A DNA stretch of 18,375 nt from Fibrobacteraceae bacterium (GTDB lineage Bacteria > Fibrobacterota > Fibrobacteria > Fibrobacterales > Fibrobacteraceae): positions 37,064 to 55,438 of the forward strand of contig JABUUT010000022.1 of the NCBI GenBank assembly GCA_021443045.1, written 5' to 3'. Position numbers and translations under genes: made by a program. The notes beneath the pieces were generated by a model, which did not search any database, had not been told where the DNA came from, and saw only the letters and a program-made list of their open reading frames with translations. Within the stretch, counting starts at the first letter, position 1; every line of letters begins with the position of its first letter. Positions 6,785 to 14,411 of the stretch are shown in pieces.

Positions 6785-8042
6785 GGTCACCTCCCCTATG
6801 GAGCCCACCCAGTTCCACTTGGTCTAAGCATTTTAAAAACACCCAAATATCATCCATTTCATTGGCTCCACGCACCTTGTACAAAAACTGGTGGGCAACC
6901 TTTTTGGCAAAGCGCTCAAAAAGCATTTCCAACTTATCCCTTTCACCTTCAGAAAGGCTTTCAAAACTCTGGGCAATATTCAAAGATTCTTCACGAGCCA
7001 TTTCCATCAACTTTTCAGCGTAAATATTAATCTGTTTAGAAGCGTCATCTAAATTACACCAACTAAAAAATTCTTCCAATCCCTGTTGTAAAATATTCTG
7101 GGCCGCTTCCATTTCTACCATGCGTTGCCGACGATTTTCATCCACCATTTTTTGCAATTGGTCCACACAAATATACTCAACCCCAAAAATTTCTCCTACG
7201 GAACTTTCTGCATTTCGCGGGCTTCCCAAATCAATAACTAAACGAGCCTTTTTAAAAGAGCCTTCCAAAGCCTTTTCAAATTCAATTTTTGTAAAAATAG
7301 GTTCCTGACAAGCACTGCAAAGAACAACTACATCACTCTTTCCAACAACACTATACCGATCTTCAAAAGGCACCGGCGTAAGAACATCTTCAAATTTTTG
7401 TGCATTAGAAAATGTGCGGCTGCTGGCAAAAATTTTTGTGGTATTTTCTTGCACATATTTTAACATTAAAGAACCCATTTCTCCAAGGCCCACAATGTAC
7501 ACACTTCTATTTTCCAGGTCATCAAAAGTTTTAAGAACCTGTTTCATGGCCAAAAAAGGAATAGAACAAGACAATTTGCTCAAATTGGTTTCAGTTTTTA
7601 TGCGCTTGGTCGTGTGAATGGCCCCCTGAAATAGTTTATTCAAGGTGTTGCCCGTGGCGTTCAACTTGTGGGCCGTTTCGTAAGCCCTTCCAATTTGGTG
7701 GAGAATTTGATCTTCACCCATGGCCACTGAATCTAGTCCCGCACAAACATGCATCAAATGTTCTGCAACTAGGTTACCCGACTTGGTATAAAAGTATTTT
7801 GCAAATTGAGAAACATTTTGCCCCACCAATGAGCAAACATATCCTATCAACTGGTCTTCCTCTAAACTTTTATCACAAGCCACATAAGCTTCTGTTCTAT
7901 TGCAGGTGGATAATATTAAAAGTTCATCAAAAGGAGAATTTTGCAAAGCCCTAGTTTTTACATCCATATCGATGTAAAATTTTTCGCGAACCGAAATGTC
8001 CGCAACCTTATGGCTCATGCCCACTAAATAGATATTTCGCAT
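6777..8042 (-). CDS. hemA: Glutamyl-tRNA reductase
   Basis: NADPH-dependent reduction of glutamyl-tRNA(Glu) to glutamate-1-semialdehyde, the first committed step of tetrapyrrole synthesis by the C5 route. I start at the ATG at 8042-8040 (421 aa, MRNIYLVGMSHKVADISVRE), which fits the family N-terminus. The frame stays open to a GTG at 8099, but that would overlap the preceding gene and add unrelated residues. Seen: LSTCNRTEAY with the nucleophile C47, CAGLDSVAMGEDQI (100-113), the NADP-binding IVGLGEMG (183-190), VIDLGSPRN, and a C-terminal helical dimerisation segment from about residue 310. No clear SD is visible. It lies 34 bp after the stop of the membrane protein and overlaps hemC by 8 bp. 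In many bacteria HemA is controlled by heme-dependent proteolysis; nothing in the sequence tells whether that applies here. Confidence 0.97.
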   Translation of the reverse strand: MRNIYLVGMSHKVADISVREKFYIDMDVKTRALQNSPFDELLILSTCNRTEAYVACDKSLEEDQLIGYVCSLVGQNVSQFAKYFYTKSGNLVAEHLMHVCAGLDSVAMGEDQILHQIGRAYETAHKLNATGNTLNKLFQGAIHTTKRIKTETNLSKLSCSIPFLAMKQVLKTFDDLENRSVYIVGLGEMGSLMLKYVQENTTKIFASSRTFSNAQKFEDVLTPVPFEDRYSVVGKSDVVVLCSACQEPIFTKIEFEKALEGSFKKARLVIDLGSPRNAESSVGEIFGVEYICVDQLQKMVDENRRQRMVEMEAAQNILQQGLEEFFSWCNLDDASKQINIYAEKLMEMAREESLNIAQSFESLSEGERDKLEMLFERFAKKVAHQFLYKVRGANEMDDIWVFLKCLDQVELGGLHRGGDLE

Positions 8043-8076
8043 GGGCAAAATATAGTTTAATTTTTTTAGGAAACCT

Positions 8077-8841
8077 TTAGTCCTTAAACTTAACAACACT
8101 CAATGCCAGCAATACAAGAGCCGGAGTGTAGAACATCCAAACCAGGTTATTGGTAATAGTGGCAACGGCAAACGCCAAGGTATGGCTATCGCCAGGTATC
8201 AAGGATAAACCCACATTCACATCGCACATAAAAAAGCAAATCATGCCCCAGAAAATAAGTTTTTTATTTTGTTCTGGAAAAAAACTATTTTTCTTTATTT
8301 TTAAAGCCACAAACAACGAAGAAAACAAAGCACAGGCGTAAACAATAACGACCAGTGCCAGAAGAGGAATTTTACCCATAAAAAAGAAAGGGTCTGCCAA
8401 GAGAAATACAACAAAAATAATGACATAGGGCAACGGAAACTTGGTATCTATGGCACTAGTGCGGGTATGGCGTAAAATAAAAAGACACTGTACAATAATA
8501 AAGAAGAATATCCCTCGGGTTGTATAATTAATTTCAATTTGTCCAATATTAAAATTGTTCAAAATTTTTAAAGAGAAATCAGCAAGCCAAAGCACCAGAA
8601 AACCACTTATCATCAGTGTAAAATCCCGCAGATTTAGAAAATTCTTTTTTTGAAGCAATATAAGAACAACGGATAGGGAAGTTACCATAAATTTGGTGAT
8701 ATGCTGGTAATTCGAATTATCTTCTACACATTCTTTTACACCATCACAACTAAAAAACAAAAACCAATCTCTAAAAATATAGGTTACCGCCAAAATGGCA
8801 ATAACGAGTATTATAAAATAGCTTAATTTTTTGCAAACCAT
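8077..8841 (-). CDS. Polytopic membrane protein of unknown function in the heme cluster
   Basis: A 254-aa protein with about eight hydrophobic segments (around residues 7-25, 50-62, 75-93, 108-125, 136-152, 157-178, 193-210 and 222-248). I do not recognise it with certainty. The spacing of hydrophobic segments and motifs such as VLWLADFSL and FFMCDVNVGLSL, acidic residues inside membrane helices, recall the YhhN/TMEM86 type, but this is only an impression. It lacks the WWD motif of CcsA/HemX-like heme-handling proteins, although HemX sits next to hemA in Bacillus. It starts 16 bp after the ahbAB stop behind a good SD (AAGGAG) and ends 34 bp before hemA. Codon use is AT-rich (18 of 60 bases G/C at 8701-8760), partly as expected for a Phe/Ile/Lys-rich membrane protein. 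The position suggests a role linked to tetrapyrrole synthesis or transport, but no activity can be named. Confidence 0.85.
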   Translation of the reverse strand: MVCKKLSYFIILVIAILAVTYIFRDWFLFFSCDGVKECVEDNSNYQHITKFMVTSLSVVLILLQKKNFLNLRDFTLMISGFLVLWLADFSLKILNNFNIGQIEINYTTRGIFFFIIVQCLFILRHTRTSAIDTKFPLPYVIIFVVFLLADPFFFMGKIPLLALVVIVYACALFSSLFVALKIKKNSFFPEQNKKLIFWGMICFFMCDVNVGLSLIPGDSHTLAFAVATITNNLVWMFYTPALVLLALSVVKFKD

Positions 8842-8857
8842 AGAAACTCCTTTTTGT

Positions 8858-9847
8858 TCAGAAAAATCTATAGCTGGTCTTCTTTAGCTCTCTTAGAGAG
8901 TGTAGAACAGCCATAGGAAAACTGGACTTGTATAAATTAATAAATTTTTTATTGATAAAATTTAATTTATCCAATAAATCTTGCTCATTTTGCCCATGAA
9001 ACATGGCATATAAGTTAAAATCAAAATTTTCAAATGGGCTTCGGTCGTAACAATGGCTTACAAAATCACTTTGCGCTAATATTTTACCCACTTGTTCCAC
9101 CACATTTTCTGGAACCCGGAAAACCACCATGGCGTTGGCTTCAAAACCTGCTTTTTGGTGCCGCAACACCGCCCCAAAGCGACGCATGCGACCACAGGCC
9201 AAGTCTTCCTTAATGCGATTAAGTAAATCTTCTTCCCTCATTTCCAGTTTAACAGCCCAATCTTTATAGGGGGTTAGGGTAAAAGGCAAATTAGAAGACA
9301 CTAAAGACACATGCTTTCGGCATTCTCCATCAAACAAAACCCCGCTGGACACAGGCAATGGAGAATTTTTCGTCATATTCAAGTTTTCACTTTTTTTAAA
9401 AACCGTATTCACCTTGAACATTTTACTGGAATTGAGCACATGAACATTTTTCAACTTGGTTTTAAACTTCAAACCTTCCACAATTTCATTAACAGCCTCG
9501 GGGCTCTGGGCAATTACCGTAAACCACACATTGTAGTAGTGGCTACGCACATAGTTATGAGTTATAGCCGGCTCCTCATCCACCACAGAAGCAAATTCCT
9601 CAAGCCCATCCTCGCTAACCACACCGGCACAAAGTCTCGAAATAAAACCCAACTTTCGGGAATCATAAACACCGCCTAAACGACGAACCACCCCACTCTC
9701 ACGCAACCTACAAACCGTCTTAAAAACATCTTCTTCAAACAAGGGAACAGCCATACCTTCCCTATTCAACCTCAGGGTCAAAGCCTCATAGGGGCGGCTT
9801 TCCAAAGGAAACCCGTCCTGAATCAAATCAAGAATTCTATCCACCAT
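8858..9847 (-). CDS. Siroheme decarboxylase, AhbA-AhbB fusion
   Basis: Removes the C12 and C18 acetate carboxyls of siroheme to give 12,18-didecarboxysiroheme, the first dedicated step of the alternative heme pathway. The 329-aa protein (ATG at 9847-9845) contains two Lrp/AsnC-like decarboxylase halves. Residues about 1-155 are AhbA-like (VVRRLGGVYDSRKLGF, then THNYVRSHYYNVWFT); residues about 185-329 are AhbB-like (GRMRRFGAVLRHQKAGFEANAM, with the characteristic His, then SHCYDRSP and FNLYAMFHG). In characterised organisms AhbA and AhbB are separate chains that form a heterodimer; here one chain carries both, in the manner of the NirDL fusion of heme d1 synthesis. Substrate assignment (heme, not heme d1) rests on the neighbouring ahbC and the absence of other nir genes. 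An upstream in-frame TTG at 9871 is possible, but the ATG fits better. The start overlaps the end of the preceding lipoprotein gene by 11 bp. Confidence 0.92.
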   Translation of the reverse strand: MVDRILDLIQDGFPLESRPYEALTLRLNREGMAVPLFEEDVFKTVCRLRESGVVRRLGGVYDSRKLGFISRLCAGVVSEDGLEEFASVVDEEPAITHNYVRSHYYNVWFTVIAQSPEAVNEIVEGLKFKTKLKNVHVLNSSKMFKVNTVFKKSENLNMTKNSPLPVSSGVLFDGECRKHVSLVSSNLPFTLTPYKDWAVKLEMREEDLLNRIKEDLACGRMRRFGAVLRHQKAGFEANAMVVFRVPENVVEQVGKILAQSDFVSHCYDRSPFENFDFNLYAMFHGQNEQDLLDKLNFINKKFINLYKSSFPMAVLHSLRELKKTSYRFF

Positions 9848-12218
9848 AGAAGTTTCTAGAACCAATGTCAAGGCCTTTTACTGGTATACATTCCCGTGTA
9901 CCATCGGCATGGATAACAACGGCAATGCCTGCAAGGTAATTAATCCAACGCTGGGTTTCGTAGTACCGCAAGTTGGCCCTTCCTTTAGAGGCATAGGCCG
10001 CCAAAGGAACCATCAGCATGTCATGCGAGCAGAGGATTACCAGGCTACAATTGCTGGTTAGTTTTACAAATTCGTCAATCAACTCTTCTGCACGAGAATC
10101 CAAATCGTAGTAGGCATCGGAATAGGCCCCAGTAAAGGCGTACTTGGAGGTAATAACCCAACTGTCACCATCGGCGGAATGATTTTTTAGTTTAGTGCTG
10201 TCTTTTACAAACCAGTCCCCCAGCAGGTACTTATACTCATCCATATCCGCATTGTTTATACCCATGCCCTGAGCTATGCCCTCTGCGGTTTCTATGGTTC
10301 TTGCGTATCCAGAGTGGCCAAAGTAAGCGTTGCCTCCACTCAGCTTTTTACCCATGGACACCGACTGTTCCTTTCCGGTGGTTGTTAAATGTCCATTCTT
10401 GCCGGTGTCATCGCCTCGTTCACCATGACGCACCACAATCACCAGTTTGTCCCCAGATTTCAGTTCCTTATATACTTTTCCCACATCCGTAAATCCATCC
10501 ACTTCATCATCGGTGGCCACACGCCATGTTTTGTTTTCGTATATGTAATACTTGCCCACCGACACAAGGCCCATTTTAATTTGATAGTCATAAGCACCAG
10601 CACCAAAGCCCATGGTATCCTTTTCAATATCTGTAGCATTGCGCCACACTTGATATTCCTTGTCACAAATAAAACGAACCGTGGAATTATCCTTGTGGCT
10701 GTAGTCGTTGGCAAAAAAGGTACTCATGCTGGTCTTTACATAAGTTACCTGGCCTGCATTCATGGAGCCACAACGCCCCAACCCCAAAACATCGGGCCAA
10801 AACTTTTGGAGCACATCCTTAAAGTATTGTGTTAAAGTATAGCCCGCTCTTTCCATGCCCCGCACAATAACTCCATAGCCATTGCTGGAATCCAGAACAA
10901 ACATTTTGTCGGCAATCTTGGTTTTGTTGTTCATATCGTTCCAGTTGCCATCCCCTTTAATATCTTCGGCAATGGTACTCACCAATGAAGTCATTTCAAA
11001 ATCACTGTTGCCATACATCATCATTACCGAAATCGCTGTAAGGGCATCAAAGTAATTTTCTTCGGAATACTTAATGGTGTCAATGCCAAAAGAGCCCAGC
11101 ACCGCCCGCAAAGCCCTGTTGTTACACATGGTCATATCGGCTCGCCCACCACCAGCGTCAGCAATATGCTGCTCCACGCGAGGAGCCGTTAAACCCGAAA
11201 GAAGATCTACATGAACTACGCCACCATCGGCAACATGAACCTTTTTCTTAAACGTCACCGGACTTTTAGTAAAGTTGCCTGTTAAGGGGCTGCGGTAAAA
11301 GCCGGTAATGGAAACTTCCAAAAAATGTGATATGCCCTCAGGATTTTCGTAGGTAAAAGATCCATCCTTTGAAGTGATACAATCACTGTAGGTATTTACC
11401 GTAGGGCGGAAAAACTGAGTGCTATCCAGTTCGGTAATAGTTATGGAAGCACCCGTAGCAAACAAGCTAGTTCCATTCAATTGAAATACGTCACGAACAA
11501 TCAGGGAATCAGGAGGATTTGTTGCGCTTTGGTTTCCGCCACCCCAGCCCCCCATACCACCAAAGGGGTTTGTGCTAGTAGATGGCACCGTTTTTCCCGT
11601 ATCCACAGCCACCAAATAACCATCTTTACAAGCTACCTTTTTTTCGGTTTGTAATGCAACACTAGACCACTCGCCACTATTGCAAATGTAAACGCCATCG
11701 CCTTCAACCACAGCACCCTTACCTTGAAGGGAGCTTCCACAGGCGGGGAGTTCCTCTACAGAAGAAACCACCAAGGAATCTAGTACAGACTTTACTGGGT
11801 CTTGAGACACAGGCGTTCCTGAATCCGGGGAGCCTTCAGAAGAAGTCCCAGAAGAACCTCCAGAGGAACTTCCAGAATTATCATCCGAAGAGTTTTCCGA
11901 AGATCCGCCCGAAGAGGAACCTTGCTGATTTCCGGAAGAGGCACAGGAGCCTTCGTAATAAGGGTTATCATACCAATTGGAAGAAGAAGTTCCACCCTCT
12001 TGGCATGTATCGCTGGAATTGGAACTTCCATGGGATGAACCATTTCCTCCAGAAGAACTCTCCAAGGAGTCAGGGTTCAGAATAATTACATCATCATCTT
12101 CTTCGTCAGCTTTTGTGGAACTATCGTCGCCACATCCGTTCAACGAAACAAAAAAAGAGAGCAGCATGAAAATACATGCCACCCACATACAGGATCTTTT
12201 AGTCCAAATGGGCTTCAT
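9837..12218 (-). CDS. Large Ser-rich lipoprotein with C-terminal histidine-phosphatase domain
   Basis: A 793-aa predicted lipoprotein, starting at the ATG at 12218-12216; the frame is open 90 bp further but runs into ahbC. Residues 1-29 are a signal peptide ending in SLNGC (C29). Residues about 30-140 are an acidic then Ser/Gly-rich linker. Around 170-200 comes the short motif GDGVYICNSGEWSSV, of a type I associate with Fibrobacter exported proteins; the middle holds unidentified domains plus two WR-containing motifs (EYQVWRNATDIEKDT and YIYENKTWRVATDDE). Residues about 589-793 are a histidine phosphatase (phosphoglycerate-mutase superfamily): VVRHGERGD with H598, ARTIETAE with its Arg, and LCSHDML with the second His near 732. 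The catalytic set looks intact, so it is probably an active phosphatase outside the cytoplasm; the substrate is unknown. It sits between ahbC (70 bp upstream) and ahbAB (11-bp overlap), an unexpected place for an exported enzyme. Confidence 0.9.
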   Translation of the reverse strand: MKPIWTKRSCMWVACIFMLLSFFVSLNGCGDDSSTKADEEDDDVIILNPDSLESSSGGNGSSHGSSNSSDTCQEGGTSSSNWYDNPYYEGSCASSGNQQGSSSGGSSENSSDDNSGSSSGGSSGTSSEGSPDSGTPVSQDPVKSVLDSLVVSSVEELPACGSSLQGKGAVVEGDGVYICNSGEWSSVALQTEKKVACKDGYLVAVDTGKTVPSTSTNPFGGMGGWGGGNQSATNPPDSLIVRDVFQLNGTSLFATGASITITELDSTQFFRPTVNTYSDCITSKDGSFTYENPEGISHFLEVSITGFYRSPLTGNFTKSPVTFKKKVHVADGGVVHVDLLSGLTAPRVEQHIADAGGGRADMTMCNNRALRAVLGSFGIDTIKYSEENYFDALTAISVMMMYGNSDFEMTSLVSTIAEDIKGDGNWNDMNNKTKIADKMFVLDSSNGYGVIVRGMERAGYTLTQYFKDVLQKFWPDVLGLGRCGSMNAGQVTYVKTSMSTFFANDYSHKDNSTVRFICDKEYQVWRNATDIEKDTMGFGAGAYDYQIKMGLVSVGKYYIYENKTWRVATDDEVDGFTDVGKVYKELKSGDKLVIVVRHGERGDDTGKNGHLTTTGKEQSVSMGKKLSGGNAYFGHSGYARTIETAEGIAQGMGINNADMDEYKYLLGDWFVKDSTKLKNHSADGDSWVITSKYAFTGAYSDAYYDLDSRAEELIDEFVKLTSNCSLVILCSHDMLMVPLAAYASKGRANLRYYETQRWINYLAGIAVVIHADGTRECIPVKGLDIGSRNFYGG

Positions 12219-12288
12219 ACTTTTAAATATATATAAAGAGCAGCCAAATGTGAAATAGGCCGTTCCAAAAAAAGCTTTAGGGGCACCT

Positions 12289-13461
12289 CTAAGGTGTAAT
12301 TTCCTCATCCGTTAGGTAGCAGGCTGGGTCCTGTTCCCAAAAATCCCCAGTTACGGCTTCGGCTCGAGTACGGAAATTTCCATTGCACAAGTTCAAAAAA
12401 GCACATTTGGGGCATCGGCCCTTTAAAATAGGCTTTCGATTTTTTAAACCCGCCATAATAGGGTGGCTTTCATCGGTCCAAATTTCACCAAACTTTCTCT
12501 CCCGAACGTTGCCCAAAGTAATATACTGGGTAAACTGGTCAGGGTGTACGTTTCCAACACTATCTATGTTGCCAAACGCCATGCCGCTGCGGTTACCACC
12601 ATTGCTTTGGATCAACTGCAAAATAACCTTGGCCCGCTCCGGGTCTTCACCCTTCATACGCTGGTACAGGTATACAGCATCGGCGTGGTTGTCTACCGTA
12701 AGAATTTCCTTATTAATGCCACGACTCTTAAAGTCCAAGGTGCGGTCGATAATCAAATCCATCACCTGCCTACTTTCATCATGGGTCAAGTCATGGTCCA
12801 CCATGGCACTCCCACGTCCGCTGTAAACCAAGTGATAAAAACACACACGGTCTATGTTTTCTTTTTCCAGCAAATCAAAAATACTGCTCAAATCACGATA
12901 GTTGTCTTTGGTTATGGTAAAACGAAGGCCCACTTTTTGCCCAGTGGCCACACAGTTTCGAATGCCACGAATAGCCAGTTTATAGGCCCCATCCTTACCC
13001 CGGAACTTGTCGTGGGTTTCTTCGTTTCCATCAAGGCTAATACCAACATAACCAACCCCCATATCTTTTAATTTTTTTGCCACATCGGGAGTGATGCAGG
13101 TACCGTTGGTGCTAATGGTAGGTCTAATTCCCTTGCTGGCGGCGTAGTTTGCCAGTTCAAAAAAATCAGGGCGAAGCAGAGGCTCTCCTCCACTAAACAA
13201 AATCACAGGTACATTAAATTCCGAAAGTTGGTCTATAAGAGAGAGGCCTTCTTCATGAGAAAGTTCGTTTTCATACTTAATGGCTTCGGAACGAGCATAA
13301 CAATGGACACATTTCAGGTTGCAAGTTTTGGTGCAGTTCCACACCACCACCGGACCACGCCCCTCGCTTACCCCATTCTTGCTTTCGTGGGCATTTGGAG
13401 TGTAACGCAGGGAATCGCCAAAATTGGGAGTGTCCATTAAAAGTTTTGTAATGCTAATCAT
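12289..13461 (-). CDS. ahbC: Radical SAM 12,18-didecarboxysiroheme deacetylase (AhbC / NirJ-like)
   Basis: A 390-aa radical SAM enzyme expected to remove the two acetate side chains of 12,18-didecarboxysiroheme, giving Fe-coproporphyrin III. Seen: MISITKLL start as in AhbC/NirJ proteins, PVVVWNCTKTCNLKCVHCYA with the SAM-cluster cysteines C47, C51 and C54, FSGGEPLLRPDFF, STNGTCI, and the family-specific C-terminus: VGNVHPDQF, TLGNVRERKFGEIW, then C350, C353, C359 and C381 (CPKCAFLNLC ... DPACYL) for an auxiliary 4Fe-4S cluster. The ending NGNFRTRAEAVTGD...DPACYLTDEEI is typical of AhbC/NirJ rather than AhbD. NirJ of heme d1 synthesis is the close alternative, but no nirS, nirF or nirN is present. 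The ATG at 13461 follows the rfbD stop by 7 bp. No AhbD-like second radical SAM gene is in this window. Confidence 0.93.
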   Translation of the reverse strand: MISITKLLMDTPNFGDSLRYTPNAHESKNGVSEGRGPVVVWNCTKTCNLKCVHCYARSEAIKYENELSHEEGLSLIDQLSEFNVPVILFSGGEPLLRPDFFELANYAASKGIRPTISTNGTCITPDVAKKLKDMGVGYVGISLDGNEETHDKFRGKDGAYKLAIRGIRNCVATGQKVGLRFTITKDNYRDLSSIFDLLEKENIDRVCFYHLVYSGRGSAMVDHDLTHDESRQVMDLIIDRTLDFKSRGINKEILTVDNHADAVYLYQRMKGEDPERAKVILQLIQSNGGNRSGMAFGNIDSVGNVHPDQFTQYITLGNVRERKFGEIWTDESHPIMAGLKNRKPILKGRCPKCAFLNLCNGNFRTRAEAVTGDFWEQDPACYLTDEEITP

Positions 13462-13468
13462 AAAAAAC

Positions 13469-14386
13469 CTAAACTAATTGAGCTTCCTTTAAGTAGCGGG
13501 CCAGGGCGTCTTGCCAAGTGGGCAATGGTTTAAACCCCGCTTTTACCAACTTGCTCTTGTCTAAACGGCTATTAAAGGGTCGAGCCGCTTTGCTCAAACC
13601 ATACTCAGCCGTTGTTACCGGCAAAACCTTAGAAGATATACCAGCCTGTCTAAAAATTTCGCAGGTAAAATCAAACCAGCTAATGTATCCGCCCTCATTT
13701 GTGGCATGGTAATAGCCATATTTGTCCGTTTCTATCATGTCTACCAACAAACGAGACAAATCATAGGTATATGTTGGCGTTCCAATTTGGTCGCTTACCA
13801 CTCTTACCGTATCGTGGGTACGCCCCACATTGACCATGGTCTTAATAAAGTTTTTGCCGTTAAGCCCAAATACCCATGCAATTCGAACAATAAAATATTT
13901 TTCCAGATTGCTACTTACCGCCAATTCCCCTTCCAATTTTGTTTGGCCATACACATTCAAAGGTTTGTAATCCTTGCAATCAGGCACCCAAGGCTCCGTA
14001 CCCTGGCCATCAAAAACATAGTCGGTGCTAATGTACACCATCTTGCAATCCAATTTTTTACACACCTTGGCTATATTCTCTGTGCCCTTGGCATTAATGG
14101 ATCTCACTTTAGCCTGTTTGTCTTCATCTTCAGCCAAATCCACAGCAGTCCAGGCAGCACAATGCACCACAACATCAGGCTTTACAAAAGAAAGTATTTC
14201 ATTCACAGAAACTTCATCTGTAATATCCATAGCCTTGTATTCTGCAGAGGTCACATAAGAACCATCACTAATACCACTGTATTCAGGGGCTATATCGCTA
14301 CCGACCCCTGTATAACCACGCTTTGCCAATTCATTCATCACATCATGGCCCAACTGACCTGCAACACCGGTTACAAAAACTTTCAT
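13469..14386 (-). CDS. rfbD: dTDP-4-dehydrorhamnose reductase (RfbD/RmlD-like)
   Basis: A 305-aa extended short-chain dehydrogenase. Rossmann motif GVAGQLG (7-13), HCAAWTAVDLAEDE, YISTDYVFDG, the YGQTKLEGE Tyr-x3-Lys catalytic pair, IVRIAWVFG, QIGTPTYTYDLSRLL and the RPFNSRLDKSKL C-terminal motif are all as in RmlD/RfbD, which reduces dTDP-4-dehydrorhamnose to dTDP-L-rhamnose for cell-surface polysaccharide. rmlA, rmlB and rmlC are not beside it. It starts 25 bp after the small lipoprotein, behind AGGAG about 8 nt upstream of the ATG (14386-14384), and ends 7 bp before ahbC, so it appears cotranscribed with the heme genes. A related NAD(P)-sugar reductase with another substrate is possible, but the family motifs are strong. 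Confidence 0.92.
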   Translation of the reverse strand: MKVFVTGVAGQLGHDVMNELAKRGYTGVGSDIAPEYSGISDGSYVTSAEYKAMDITDEVSVNEILSFVKPDVVVHCAAWTAVDLAEDEDKQAKVRSINAKGTENIAKVCKKLDCKMVYISTDYVFDGQGTEPWVPDCKDYKPLNVYGQTKLEGELAVSSNLEKYFIVRIAWVFGLNGKNFIKTMVNVGRTHDTVRVVSDQIGTPTYTYDLSRLLVDMIETDKYGYYHATNEGGYISWFDFTCEIFRQAGISSKVLPVTTAEYGLSKAARPFNSRLDKSKLVKAGFKPLPTWQDALARYLKEAQLV

Positions 14387-14411
14387 TATATACTCCTATT
14401 TCATATCCAAA

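Noticed and set aside
8043..8099. Longer hemA start at GTG 8099
   Set aside because: It would overlap the membrane-protein gene by 23 bp and add 19 residues not matching the HemA N-terminus, which begins at MRNIYLVG.
8077..8841. Calling the membrane protein HemX
   Set aside because: Position alone suggests it; no WWD motif or other CcsA/HemX sequence feature is visible.
12219..12308. Longer start for the phosphatase lipoprotein at 12308
   Set aside because: It overlaps ahbC and would put 30 residues before a normal lipoprotein signal peptide.
12289..13461. Calling the radical SAM protein AhbD or a PQQ/SPASM peptide maturase
   Set aside because: The NGNFRxRAEAV...DPACYLTDEEI ending and VGNVHPDQF are AhbC/NirJ features, and no precursor peptide gene is adjacent.
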